Positions 16,801 through 29,162 of a stretch of DNA of 64,000 nt are shown here, one piece after another (within the stretch, counting starts at the first letter, position 1; every line of letters begins with the position of its first letter). Both the position numbers and the translations under genes were made by a program. Source of the DNA: Lewinellaceae bacterium (GTDB lineage: Bacteria > Bacteroidota > Bacteroidia > Chitinophagales > Saprospiraceae); NCBI GenBank assembly GCA_020636315.1, contig JACJYA010000018.1:93295-157294 (forward strand). Reading direction: 5' to 3'. The notes under the pieces were generated by a model. The model was not told the DNA's origin. It ran no database searches and saw nothing but the letters and a program-made list of their open reading frames with translations.

Positions 16801-19800
16801 TCATTTCGCTAATACCAACTTCAATGCCGGATAGGCTTTCCCTTTTCTTCTGATCTGGCAGTAGTAGATCCCGCGCGAAACCTGGCCGGCAATCCATCGG
16901 ATATCACTACTTTCTTCCTGCAAAGAGAACTCTTTAACTACATGCCCATATATATTATAAATGGTAAGTGTAGCGGGGACCTCTAAATTGGGTAGGGAAT
17001 AGGAAAAAACCACCTCTCCTTTAGCAGGGTTTGGCCTCACGGTTAAGGGTTGGTAGGCATCGATGACGTTGTTATTGTTGCCCGGAGGCATATAAGGCCT
17101 TTGCGGCGGCGGGGCAGGGGAGTAAGGGGCCAATTCGTAGTTATAGCCATAAAACACATTAAGTAATCCCTGTGCCATTGCGCCAGCCAGCCTTAGGCTG
17201 CTATCTGCAATACCCTGAATTCCTAAAACCGTAGCACTGTCCAGAGAAGCATAGTGAATATCATTCTCAAATGCATCAATTGCAATTTCGCAGAGGCCTA
17301 CGTAAAGCAAATGTTCTATGCTATCCACGCCCTTTAAACTGAATTTGATGGGTATGCTGTCTCTAACCACCCTGGCAACTGTAAAATTACTGTCCAGAAG
17401 ATAGGAATTTACTCTCTCATACTCAGCCTCTATACTCTCTTTTTTAATGAGCCACGACCGATAATTGGTGAGGTTAAGGCCGTTAGTGTCTGCAAGCTCA
17501 CTCTTTATCATTCGATTGGCCGCCTGGTGGATTAGGGTTCTATACCAGGAAATGTAAGCCTCCAAAATGGTTCGGGAAGTTACTTCATCCAGTTCAGATA
17601 AAAGGCTGCTTACTAATACTTCATCCAGTTCAATGTAAAGGAATGTTTGAAAACCAGGGGCTCTAAGCACATCGGGGTTGGCAGACAAAATAGTGTCCAG
17701 GTCATTATTGGAAAAAATATCAGTCCTATATACCACCTCTTCCAGGACTGCCCTGGTCAGATAAGGTGAAATTTCCACAAGCTTATTCTTTAAGCTGTCT
17801 GCTCCTAAGGAATGTGTTGTTGATATTAAATTAATTAAGTCTTCTTCTGATTGCCCTCCATTAAGTAGGTTTAATCGTTTCTCTACTAAAGAATCATAAG
17901 AACTTTTAGCATCCTCAAATTCTCCTGTTATATCCAATGATTCCTGCGCTGTTAATTTGATATCTTGGTCCTCTTGGCCATTCTTGCAATCTCTCTCATT
18001 GGCGGTTAATATGGGGAAAACAGCAAAATAGTAACCTTCCAGTGGTGTCTTGCTTTCTTCTTCTACATGATAATAATTTATTGCGGCTGAGCTTCGATTA
18101 TTGAAATCGCCAAAATTCTCATTGAAATGTGAAAAAGCATTGTCAGCAGCTTCTACCGGGCTGCCTTGACTCTCAGCAATACCTTCGCCAACTACATAAA
18201 AATCAAACCAATTCTCATCTTCGTTTAAATTACAAAGATATTGCAAACCTCCTTCAAATGACAGAGGGTTTCTGTTCCTCCCCTCTGCCAAATTAGCAAC
18301 ATGCATCCCCCTAATAAAAGTATCTCTTTGTATGATGTTATTTTCAGTTCCGGTATTAAGAGCGAGTATTCCAATTATATCAGAGTCCTCATAATCTACC
18401 CCAAATAAAGTATTTCCTTCAACTTTGAACCCGGTACAGTCTCGAATCTCGATACCAATTTGAGATCCTGATTCATCAAAGCTCCCAATATTTTCCATTG
18501 TATTTCCATCTACAATGAAGTTGTTGGTAGACCATGTAGAAACGCCGCGATAGAAGTTCGCAAAATCGCAGTCCTTTACGGTAAATTTCTTTTCTTCACC
18601 AAACCATTTACGAACGCGAACCCCGTACTTATAGCCATCAAATCCAGAATTTTTTACGGTAAACCTTGCATTGAAAGCCAGAATGGCATTTTCACTTTTG
18701 TTAGAGCCCAGAGCATTGGAAGATAGGAAAAGGCAATTATTATTTACAGAAATTCCATCTACACTTGCAAAAAACATCTGGGATGTGAGAATCGGCCCGG
18801 ATGCCAGAGGGAAGTCTGAAAAATTTGTATCTCTTACAAAATTGCAATTACTGAATTGGGAGATAGTCCTCTTTTCATAGTTAGAAAATGAAATTGTGCC
18901 ACAATTAGTAAAATCTGTATCCACAGCAATTACCAGCCCACCTCCACCTACAACTATTGGCCTTGTTGCCCTCTCTAACATTGAGCCGGCATTTAGCTTG
19001 AGTAACCCCTGCCCATTTGTAACTAATGGGAACTGGTCTTGGCCTGTCCCTTCGACTTCTATCCCTCTCCAGTAAGTGCTATCGCAATTATTGTAGATCT
19101 TTGCTCCATCTACGATTAATTTGCCGCCAGGTTCTACTTTGAATTTTGCACCCTCCGGCATGCCGATATCACATTTAATGGTCAATCTGCCGCCAGATTG
19201 GATTACTACATTACCGCGAAGGTTTCGAGGGCCACTCCAGATCAAGTCTGCACTATCGGGAATGATAATATCCGGTTCAGTAATGTCACAAATATTTTCT
19301 GTCATTGAGAAGCCACCGTTGCCATCCGGAAATCGCTCAAAGGCAGGTTTTTGTTCCGCGAAAAAATGATGGATGCGCCCAAGCTGGCACTGGGTAAGAG
19401 CGCAACGGTTGTTTGGGATATCAATACAGCCTAATTGGTTGATACTCGACCGCCAGGGTGTATCGCCACAGCCATCATCATCATTATGTGTCCAGTGAGC
19501 TTGGAATGGAGAAAGATGGTCTAAGGACAGGACATGAAAAATTTCCCCTAACATACCCTGGCCCATACTAGAAGGGCTTCCTGAAAGAGGATCTACCTCA
19601 CCTGGAAAACACATTGTTTCTCCCTCAGTGACAGCAGCGTAGGATCCGTACCATCCGAATGCAACTTGAAAAGGGCTAGGTGTTGGATTGGTGGTTGATG
19701 AGAAATCACATGGCCCTGCTGTAAACCCACCTGGGCCAAAATAATAGCAATCATCAGCATCCGGTATGCTGTCCTCGCCTGGCGGCATAGGCACCCAGTT

Positions 19801-21690
19801 CCCAGCGGGAAGAAATACATGGAAAGCATTCTGAATATCCGGATGGTTTAAATGGTTGAAATAAGGATGATTAGGGGCCGGATTGCTGGCATATAATGAT
19901 CGCATAGTGTTCCAATAAAAACTACTATTACCTTCACAGCCATTAACCCCCATACCCCATCCCCGGTTATCTGGATGGAAGAAAACATCAGCTTCTCCAG
20001 GCGTGGCTGTGGAATCTGCAATGATACCGTTATTAAGCAAGCGTATGCGTGCATCCCTCATATGGGGAGAAAAGTCATTTATATCGTCACAGAGGTTGCC
20101 TAAATGGGTATTCGCCCCCTCCGGGCCGTTGAACCAGGACTTTATTACATCTATATGCTCCTTGGTAAAATTGCATGGGTCGTCTGGATGAACAACCCAA
20201 TTACCAAGGTTATCAGGGTCTTCTCTCTGAAAAATATGGATTACCGTTTTTATATACCTGATGGGCGTATGTTCCGGAAAATCCGGATCGGGGGCATAGC
20301 TTACCGATTGAGCACATGGGTTCAATGTATCCGGGACAGGCCAGCAAGCAGGATAAGGTGAACTAGAAGCTCCATCAAGCTCAGGGTCACATATTGAGCA
20401 TTGTGGGATCGTGAACCCAATATTTTGATTTCCGGGAGGGCCTTCCCAGACCGGCCCTGCTTTAAGGACGGTAAGCGTGCAGCTCGAATCTGCGGAGAAA
20501 CCAGCAGTTAATTCTATATCTACTTTTTGTACGGTAGCCTGCATTAATACGCCTTCAAAAAGGTAAGAATTTCCTGTTAGGCTATCCACCGGCACCGACG
20601 TATTATTTGAAGGGTTACTTATCACTTGAGGGCCACTAATGGCAAGCTCTCCGGTAGAAGGGGGCGTTGCAAATTCGACGTAAACATCTAATGTAAAGGT
20701 GTCATCGGCCCAATCGTCTGTACCTTGGTTGCTGCAAGTATCACTACGATTGGTAGTGGAAATACAATAAATATTGCAATTAGAAACCGAAGGCGTTCTG
20801 GAAACCTCCAGTTCGAAATTGCCAGTTGCTCCGGAGGCCCCACCTACTACAATATAATAGTTTTGGCCTGCTGTGGATGTCCAGGTTACTGTGGCATCAT
20901 CTCCACAAGAATTATCATCACTGCTAACACAGGTTAAATTACTACAGGTGCCAGTGAACACCCCGATCTGGGTATCAAAATCTGTGCTGTCATGACAGGT
21001 TGACACGGTAATGTCGCCGTCAATGCCGATGATGCTATACCATACCAATGAATCTGCAGAAAACGGCGCACAAGCCGGCAGAGATGCTGCCTTTCCATTT
21101 ATATTGTTCCAGCTTATATTATCAGTTCCACACGTAATAAGCCTAGCCTTATCGCAAGACGTATTATTTGTAAGAGAAAGCGATGAAGCAAGTGGTGGCG
21201 CTACACAATCCACCTGCAAATCGAAATTCCCCGTGAGGCCCGATAAGCCGGCTACTACTACATAATAGGTTTGGCCGAATGTAGAAGCCCAACTTACAGT
21301 AGAGTTTAAGCTCCATTCGCTACAAGCTGGATCATCATTATTTCCTGCGATGCAGGACAAGTTGTCACAGGAGCCAGTGAAAATACCGATCTGTGAGTCA
21401 AAATCTGTTGCGGGAAAGCATGTCGTTGCCGTCATCTCCCATCCTGTACCTATAATCTTGTACCATACGGTTTTGCCAGGGCTTGTTAACCCGCAGCTTG
21501 GAAGAGAATCGTCGGAAGCACCTTGATTAGAACCACTTACAAGGGTACCACAACTAAGGGTAATGGCATTGGCACAAGTGTCGTTACCGGGTTGGGCCAA
21601 TGTCAAATTCGTTGTAAATAGCGCAATTAGAGGTAAGCTCCGCCAGATGGCAGAAACTGGCCTGAGAGTAAAAAAATTAAAGACGTTCAT
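16801..21690 (-). CDS. giant T9SS-secreted protein with degenerate pappalysin (M43) domain
   Basis: 1629 residues. After the signal peptide come two tandem ~140-residue NDTCANAI...CGT domains (PPC-like, each ending GNFDLQV/GNFELEV), then a region resembling M43 metallopeptidases (residues ~500-770). The zinc motif reads GEIFHVLSLDH, so the first His of HExxHxxxxxH is Gly; DDDGCGDTP follows as in the family. A parallel beta-helix region comes next (IEIRDCTGFKVEGNTLFGV), then helices and a T9SS type A sorting domain (VRPNPAKGEV, LTIYNIYGHVVKEF, GIYYCQIRRKGKAYP). Protease activity is doubtful without the zinc ligand, so adhesion or binding is more likely. Confidence 0.75.
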   Translation of the reverse strand: MNVFNFFTLRPVSAIWRSLPLIALFTTNLTLAQPGNDTCANAITLSCGTLVSGSNQGASDDSLPSCGLTSPGKTVWYKIIGTGWEMTATTCFPATDFDSQIGIFTGSCDNLSCIAGNNDDPACSEWSLNSTVSWASTFGQTYYVVVAGLSGLTGNFDLQVDCVAPPLASSLSLTNNTSCDKARLITCGTDNISWNNINGKAASLPACAPFSADSLVWYSIIGIDGDITVSTCHDSTDFDTQIGVFTGTCSNLTCVSSDDNSCGDDATVTWTSTAGQNYYIVVGGASGATGNFELEVSRTPSVSNCNIYCISTTNRSDTCSNQGTDDWADDTFTLDVYVEFATPPSTGELAISGPQVISNPSNNTSVPVDSLTGNSYLFEGVLMQATVQKVDIELTAGFSADSSCTLTVLKAGPVWEGPPGNQNIGFTIPQCSICDPELDGASSSPYPACWPVPDTLNPCAQSVSYAPDPDFPEHTPIRYIKTVIHIFQREDPDNLGNWVVHPDDPCNFTKEHIDVIKSWFNGPEGANTHLGNLCDDINDFSPHMRDARIRLLNNGIIADSTATPGEADVFFHPDNRGWGMGVNGCEGNSSFYWNTMRSLYASNPAPNHPYFNHLNHPDIQNAFHVFLPAGNWVPMPPGEDSIPDADDCYYFGPGGFTAGPCDFSSTTNPTPSPFQVAFGWYGSYAAVTEGETMCFPGEVDPLSGSPSSMGQGMLGEIFHVLSLDHLSPFQAHWTHNDDDGCGDTPWRSSINQLGCIDIPNNRCALTQCQLGRIHHFFAEQKPAFERFPDGNGGFSMTENICDITEPDIIIPDSADLIWSGPRNLRGNVVIQSGGRLTIKCDIGMPEGAKFKVEPGGKLIVDGAKIYNNCDSTYWRGIEVEGTGQDQFPLVTNGQGLLKLNAGSMLERATRPIVVGGGGLVIAVDTDFTNCGTISFSNYEKRTISQFSNCNFVRDTNFSDFPLASGPILTSQMFFASVDGISVNNNCLFLSSNALGSNKSENAILAFNARFTVKNSGFDGYKYGVRVRKWFGEEKKFTVKDCDFANFYRGVSTWSTNNFIVDGNTMENIGSFDESGSQIGIEIRDCTGFKVEGNTLFGVDYEDSDIIGILALNTGTENNIIQRDTFIRGMHVANLAEGRNRNPLSFEGGLQYLCNLNEDENWFDFYVVGEGIAESQGSPVEAADNAFSHFNENFGDFNNRSSAAINYYHVEEESKTPLEGYYFAVFPILTANERDCKNGQEDQDIKLTAQESLDITGEFEDAKSSYDSLVEKRLNLLNGGQSEEDLINLISTTHSLGADSLKNKLVEISPYLTRAVLEEVVYRTDIFSNNDLDTILSANPDVLRAPGFQTFLYIELDEVLVSSLLSELDEVTSRTILEAYISWYRTLIHQAANRMIKSELADTNGLNLTNYRSWLIKKESIEAEYERVNSYLLDSNFTVARVVRDSIPIKFSLKGVDSIEHLLYVGLCEIAIDAFENDIHYASLDSATVLGIQGIADSSLRLAGAMAQGLLNVFYGYNYELAPYSPAPPPQRPYMPPGNNNNVIDAYQPLTVRPNPAKGEVVFSYSLPNLEVPATLTIYNIYGHVVKEFSLQEESSDIRWIAGQVSRGIYYCQIRRKGKAYPALKLVLAK

Positions 21691-22220
21691 AGCCTGTATA
21701 GTTTTGGTTTGGAAAAAAAACTATTGCCTGGGGCGTCTTTATAATGTCAAGAGATTAGTGCTAAGGGTATTTTTTTAACCTAATTTAACCCAGAGAATTT
21801 CTTGACGCTTGGCTAGCGTCGAAAGTTTACGGAGTAAGAGCGCTTTATTATAACAAGTGTGCAGCATCAACATGCCTTTCACATATTGTGCAATTTGGAA
21901 GCAGGGTAAAACACCAAAAGGCCTGAACAGGCGGTTTCCAGAACTCAATAACAGGGTAGAAGTGATTGTAAGATAGGGATACCGGAGCATTTTTACAATG
22001 GGGGCAATGTTAAAGTTGTTCTTATAGCTTAAGAAAAGGGCTACAATGTGAGGTATGCCTTTTACTAAGAATTAATACGTAGAATATAAATGCTATGATG
22101 AAGTGAAGCAACGATGATTGTTGAAGAACCAGGCTTCGTCCTGATAGCTAGCGGGGTGCTACGATCCTGAGCCTTCGCCTTGTGCCCCTTCTCCATCAAA
22201 AGCAAAACCCGAATAAGCTC
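21691..22220. other. intergenic region with a partial repeat
   Basis: No gene in ~530 bases. The right ~110 bases (about 22110-22220) share their core with the element at 7304 (GTTGAAGAACC, GGCTTCGT, GCTACGATCC, CGCCTTGT) and end in AAGCTC followed by TTA, which is also the stop codon of the next gene. The left terminal repeat is not recognisable, so this is a decayed copy. Confidence 0.55.
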
Positions 22221-22622
22221 TTATTGAAAATATTGGTTAAAGGTTTCAAAGGATTGCTCTATTTTCTCAAATAGGTCGATCGCCTCCTTTTCAGTTTCAA
22301 CATTTTCAAGTTCATCCAGTAATACCATATAGGGATGTAACCATTTGTGCAATTCCTCATGGCTTTTCCCTTTCATGGTGCAGCTTGAAATGAGCAATTG
22401 GTTGTTTTCCTTCAGTTGTGCAGTTAGTGCTTTGTAGTCTTTTTTGTCTCCGGCCGCGAAGTCCGAAATGAGCCTTTCAGATGCCATTAACGGTGGGATC
22501 ATTTCAGCGTTAATTTTCCATTTTTCTCCATTGTTCAATTCCATTTCCTCTTTGTTGGAGTTACTGCTGCAGCTGAAAAAAAACAAGAATAGAAGGGATG
22601 GTAAAATAATTTTAGGATACAT
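22221..22622 (-). CDS. lipoprotein, four-helix-like, unknown function
   Basis: 133 residues; lipobox FLFFFSCSS. The mature part is helical (MIPPLMASERLISDFAAGDK, ISSCTMKGKSHEELHKWLHP, IDLFEKIEQSFETFNQYF) and resembles small four-helix periplasmic proteins seen near metal and NO genes. The Cys/Met/His cluster SCTMKGKSHEELHKW could bind metal. It is divergent from the Rrf2 gene and shares its control region, so it may be in the same regulon (inference). Confidence 0.65.
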   Translation of the reverse strand: MYPKIILPSLLFLFFFSCSSNSNKEEMELNNGEKWKINAEMIPPLMASERLISDFAAGDKKDYKALTAQLKENNQLLISSCTMKGKSHEELHKWLHPYMVLLDELENVETEKEAIDLFEKIEQSFETFNQYFQ

Positions 22623-22650
22623 TTCTTTGCTTTTTAATTAGGTTGTGCAC

Positions 22651-22686
22651 CTACCTCTCATTCCTGGTTGTCAACCAGAGAGGTAG
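22651..22686. promoter_or_regulatory. nested palindrome between divergent genes
   Basis: CTACCTCT and AGAGGTAG form outer arms; CTGGTTG and CAACCAG form inner arms around one T. It lies ~30 bases before the lipoprotein ATG and could be a leader hairpin or a protein-binding site. Confidence 0.4.
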
Positions 22687-22732
22687 TAGAAAACATCTCT
22701 CTCCAAAAGTAGATATATGAAGGCCGGGTTCC

Positions 22733-22748
22733 TATGATCTAAATCATA
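22733..22748. promoter_or_regulatory. possible CRP/FNR-family site
   Basis: TATGATCTAAATCATA has TGAT-N4-ATCA symmetry, the core of CRP/FNR-family boxes. It lies midway between the divergent lipoprotein and Rrf2 genes of an NO/O2-related module, where such control would make sense. No regulator of that family is in the window. Confidence 0.4.
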
Positions 22749-22775
22749 TTTCTGGGAAAACAGACAAATTCTTTC

Positions 22776-22793
22776 TCGGATAATTTTGTCCGA
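22776..22793. promoter_or_regulatory. Rrf2-type operator overlapping its own promoter
   Basis: TCGGATAATTTTGTCCGA is nearly palindromic and matches the site before the haemoglobin gene (GGACAAATTTGTCC). It contains the -33 TTTG of the Rrf2 promoter, so binding would block transcription (autorepression, inferred). Confidence 0.6.
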
Positions 22794-22815
22794 AATTATT
22801 TTGCGCTTATTTTTG
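22785..22815 (+). promoter_or_regulatory. Bacteroidota promoter of the Rrf2 gene
   Basis: TTTG at 22785-22788, exactly 19 bases, then TATTTTTG at 22808-22815: a full match to the Bacteroidota -33/-7 consensus TTTG-N19-TAnnTTTG. The ATG at 22830 follows 14 bases after the -7 box, leaving a very short leader. Confidence 0.65.
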
Positions 22816-22829
22816 TAAAAAAAGCAGCC

Positions 22830-23264
22830 ATGTTCTCGAAAGCATGTGAATATGGGATCAGGGCAAGTGTTTACCTTGCCCGGCAGGCGGAAAAGGGCGA
22901 TCGGGCCAGTTTGACGGAAATTGCCAAAGCGATTGATTCGCCGGTGGCGTTTACCGCCAAGATCCTGCAATTGCTGGCCAGGCACGAGATCATAATCTCT
23001 TACAAAGGGCCAACCGGCGGTTATGAGATTCCCAAAGAGCATCTTTCCGGTATCCAGCTGAGCCATATTGTAAAGGTCATTGATGGCGATAAGGTTTACA
23101 GAGGCTGTGGCCTGGGGTTGAAAGAATGCAATGCATCGAAACCTTGCCCGTTACACTTTCAGTTCAAGGCCATACGAGATGAATTAAAGGAAATGTTGCA
23201 GAGTACAACGGTACAAGACCTGGCTAATGAATTGCACCGGCGTCCGGCTTTTCTAAAACGATAA
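22830..23264 (+). CDS. Rrf2-family Fe-S transcriptional regulator (NsrR/IscR-like)
   Basis: 144 residues, normal family length. N-terminal winged helix (YGIRASVYLARQA, TEIAKAIDSPVAFTAKILQL, GPTGGYEI wing) and three Cys at 93, 100 and 106 (GCGLGLKEC, KPCPLH), the spacing used for a labile Fe-S cluster. NsrR-type members sense NO and repress detoxification genes. The genes that follow, truncated haemoglobin and hemerythrin, fit that role. Operators with the same palindrome lie in front of this gene and the haemoglobin gene, so it likely represses both. NO as the signal is inferred. Confidence 0.9.
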   Translation: MFSKACEYGIRASVYLARQAEKGDRASLTEIAKAIDSPVAFTAKILQLLARHEIIISYKGPTGGYEIPKEHLSGIQLSHIVKVIDGDKVYRGCGLGLKECNASKPCPLHFQFKAIRDELKEMLQSTTVQDLANELHRRPAFLKR

Positions 23265-23271
23265 ATTGGTT

Positions 23272-23299
23272 CTTTGACAAATCCTGTGATTTGTCAAAG
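23272..23299 (+). terminator. 12-bp perfect hairpin after the Rrf2 gene
   Basis: CTTTGACAAATC, loop CTGT, GATTTGTCAAAG, starting 7 bases after the stop. An A/T-rich tract follows ~8 bases later. It could be a terminator; the TTTGACAAAT arms also resemble the operator half-site TGTCC/GGACA region, so a second regulator site is possible. Confidence 0.5.
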
Positions 23300-23326
23300 G
23301 AGGATAAATTTTTTTGACAAAAAAAC

Positions 23327-23340
23327 GGACAAATTTGTCC
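23327..23340. promoter_or_regulatory. palindromic operator of the haemoglobin gene
   Basis: GGACAAATTTGTCC is a perfect 14-bp palindrome ending 10 bases before the ATG at 23351, and it matches the site before the upstream Rrf2 gene. It is probably the binding site of that regulator. Confidence 0.6.
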
Positions 23341-23350
23341 AGTATATAAT

Positions 23351-23746
23351 ATGAAAGAAAAGAGCGATATCTCGGACATTGAGGACATCAAATTACTGGT
23401 TGACACTTTTTATGGCAAGGTGCGGCAAGACGGCTTGCTTGCTGATATTTTTAACGGCGTAATTCAGGGCCGCTGGCCGGAACACCTGGAAAAGATGTAC
23501 AGGTTCTGGCAAACCGTTCTGCTCGGTGAACATACCTATTTCGGCAGCCCATTCAGCCCTCATGCCCGCTTGCCGGTTGGCAGTCAACATTTTGAACGCT
23601 GGAAAGAGCTGTTTTCTGAAACAGTGGGCCAGCATTTTTCCGGAGAGAAAGCAGAGGAAGCTAAATGGCGGGCAGAAAAGATGGCGGAAATGTTTCTGCA
23701 AAAGATAGAATATTACCGGGACAACCAGGCAAAACCGCTGGTATGA
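23351..23746 (+). CDS. group III truncated haemoglobin
   Basis: 131 residues. Residues 10-115 match the 2-on-2 globin of group III: LVDTFYGKVRQDGLLADIF, WPEHLEKMYRFWQTVLLGE, and the proximal-His segment ARLPVGSQHFERWKELF. Such proteins bind O2 or NO and are commonly induced by nitrosative or low-oxygen stress. It follows the Rrf2 regulator by 86 bases, with a palindromic operator directly before its start. A 159-bp repeat lies 5 bases after its stop. Confidence 0.88.
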   Translation: MKEKSDISDIEDIKLLVDTFYGKVRQDGLLADIFNGVIQGRWPEHLEKMYRFWQTVLLGEHTYFGSPFSPHARLPVGSQHFERWKELFSETVGQHFSGEKAEEAKWRAEKMAEMFLQKIEYYRDNQAKPLV

Positions 23747-23751
23747 GTTTA

Positions 23752-23910
23752 GAGCTTGTTCAAAATTCAATCAATGGGCTCCAAGCGGCAAATTTTGTTT
23801 CATCCGACGTTAAATTTTTCGCCGGATAGCCCGCATCCGGCTGCAAAATTTGCCTTGCCTGAAATAATATTTTCTCGCTTTCGCCTCATCATCGAAATTT
23901 GAACAAGCTC
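23752..23910. mobile_element. 159-bp MITE-like element, TTA target duplication
   Basis: Ends GAGCTTGTTCAAA and its inverted copy, flanked on both sides by TTA. The interior contains paired GGCAAATTTTG/CAAAATTTGCC blocks and ATCCG/CGGAT stems, and no ORF. It lies between the haemoglobin and hemerythrin genes and may have separated a former operon. Confidence 0.7.
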
Positions 23911-23969
23911 TTAACTGTCAAATACCCGTTAGCCATAATAAACTGATAAATCAGAAAACGAGTAGGATC

Positions 23970-24437
23970 ATGCCAAAGCCGATCAAACGACATATTGCAT
24001 TGCGGCCTGTGAGCCGTGAACACCATCAGGGCTTATTGCTTTCCTGGAAAATACGGCAAGGGCTAAAGCAAAAAGTTGAATTAAAAAGGATCAAAAAATA
24101 TACGGACTGGTTTTGGAAAAACCATTTGCAGCAGCATTTTGAATTTGAAGAAGAATATATGTTCCCCATTTTAGGCAAAGAAGACAAAATGATAAAAAGA
24201 GCAATGAGGGAACATGCCCGTCTGAGGCGGTTATTCAATACACCTGGCCGCCTGGAGGCCAATTTATCGCTTCTGGAGGAAGAGCTGGTTAGCCATATCC
24301 GTTTTGAAGAACGGGAGCTGTTCGAAAAAATTGAAAAGGCAGCTGCTGAAGAACAGCTGGCCAGAATTGAAAAAGAACATTCGCACAATGATGCCGAGGC
24401 CGGGGAATGGCAGGATGAATTCTGGAATGAGAATTGA
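23970..24437 (+). CDS. hemerythrin HHE-domain protein
   Basis: 155 residues, four-helix bundle with the expected His/Glu iron ligands: SREHHQGLLLSWKI, HLQQHFEFEEEYMFP, MREHARLRRLF, LVSHIRFEERELFEKIE. The di-iron site would bind O2 or NO or help repair Fe-S clusters. With the Rrf2 and haemoglobin genes upstream this makes a nitrosative-stress set; a repeat element now lies in the gap, so separate transcription is possible. Confidence 0.88.
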   Translation: MPKPIKRHIALRPVSREHHQGLLLSWKIRQGLKQKVELKRIKKYTDWFWKNHLQQHFEFEEEYMFPILGKEDKMIKRAMREHARLRRLFNTPGRLEANLSLLEEELVSHIRFEERELFEKIEKAAAEEQLARIEKEHSHNDAEAGEWQDEFWNEN

Positions 24438-24510
24438 AAACTCATCAAAAAAGTGGCAAAATAAATAAGCCTGCCTGCCCTTGAGGCCAGGCGAGCAGGA
24501 TTTCAAAAAT

Positions 24511-24533
24511 GGCCATTTGCAGTTCAAATGGCC
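24511..24533. terminator. 9-bp hairpin between convergent genes
   Basis: GGCCATTTG, 5-base loop, CAAATGGCC, between the hemerythrin gene (plus) and the small membrane protein gene (minus). No strong T-tract; a shared terminator is likely from its place. Confidence 0.4.
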
Positions 24534-24576
24534 TGCCCCGCACATTGAGTACCGGGGGGATAAACCCAATCAGGCA

Positions 24577-24825
24577 CTAACTTGCCATCAGCTCAAAAAT
24601 AAAAACAAATAGAGGCGCAATTATGTGGAACAAGACTGTGAACAGATAAAAAGTAATGACCACTTTTTTACTCTGTTCTGCGATAGTCAGTACGACGTTA
24701 GTAAAAAACAGCAAAATACTGGCAGCGATAAAAGGAATATATCCTGGCAGCCAGGACATAGCCATTATGCTGATCGGCATGATCGCTGCAGGTAGAGACA
24801 TCAGGGGAATTAAATTCAGGCACAT
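24577..24825 (-). CDS. small membrane protein (82 aa)
   Basis: Three hydrophobic segments (MSLPAAIMPISIMAMSWLPG, FIAASILLFFTNVVLTIA, VITFYLFTVLFHIIAPLFVF) separated by short polar turns (EQSKK). No family recognised. It is the only minus-strand gene right of 22.6 kb and is divergent from the HYC_CC gene. Codon use and hydrophobic layout support a real gene; the call rests on that alone. Confidence 0.5.
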   Translation of the reverse strand: MCLNLIPLMSLPAAIMPISIMAMSWLPGYIPFIAASILLFFTNVVLTIAEQSKKVVITFYLFTVLFHIIAPLFVFIFELMAS

Positions 24826-24948
24826 TTTATTTGAACTATCCGTTTGTCAATAAGTATTGCTGCAATTGCGGCTTCATATAAACATACCCCAAAATTGTAT
24901 AAACTCTTCTTTCCGAACTATTTTATCTTTGTGGAAACAAAAAACACT

Positions 24949-25377
24949 TTGCTCTACAGGATAGTCCATATCACTCTAGCTTTTCAGCTTTTGCTCAGCT
25001 CTACAGGCATTGTGCTCAATAAGCACTACTGCGGGACTGAACTGAAGAGTATGGCTGTTTTCATAGGGGCAAAGCCATGCGATCATGTAAAGGCAATGAA
25101 GGGCTGTACTACCCACAGTTCCGGGGAAGAGGGGCTTCAACAAGAAAAAAAGGGCTGCTGCAATGACAAAACGGAGTACGTCAAATCAGATGACGACCAG
25201 TTAGCTCAACCCTTCCGCATCGATCTCAAAAACCTTCCTGCCCTTTTTGCAACCATCTTTGTGGCATTCAATATCCAACTGCCTGCCACAGATGCCAATG
25301 CGCTCCATTACTTAACCTACAAACCGCCTATTGTCCTCAACGACATATCCGTGTTGTTGCAGGTGTTCCGCTTATAG
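24949..25377 (+). CDS. HYC_CC-family copper-associated secreted protein
   Basis: Signal-anchor (LLYRIVHITLAFQLLLSSTG) followed by the family signature NKHYCG, then a Cys-rich stretch (KPCDH, KGCTTHSS, KKGCCNDKTEYVKSD). Such proteins cluster with copper efflux genes in Bacteroidota; the Cys/His motifs suggest copper binding in the periplasm. A paralogue starts at 44442. Alignment to it puts the start at TTG 24949. A -7-like box TATCTTTG at 24924-24931 overlaps the GTG at 24931, which also argues against the longer reading from TTG 24844. Confidence 0.7.
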   Translation: MLYRIVHITLAFQLLLSSTGIVLNKHYCGTELKSMAVFIGAKPCDHVKAMKGCTTHSSGEEGLQQEKKGCCNDKTEYVKSDDDQLAQPFRIDLKNLPALFATIFVAFNIQLPATDANALHYLTYKPPIVLNDISVLLQVFRL

Positions 25378-25484
25378 GCCGCTATCAGTTTTTACGTGCC
25401 ACTCGATGTTTCATCGCAGTGGTTAAAGCCGTTACCACATGCCCAGGGAGGCGTCATCGATTCATATAAAACTGATTAAGGCTT

Positions 25485-29084
<3,600 letters not shown>

Positions 29085-29162
29085 CTATGTTTACCGTTCC
29101 GGTCCTTTACAGCATTTGGAAAGAAGGGCAACTGAAATGGGACAATTGGTTTGGAAATAAAA

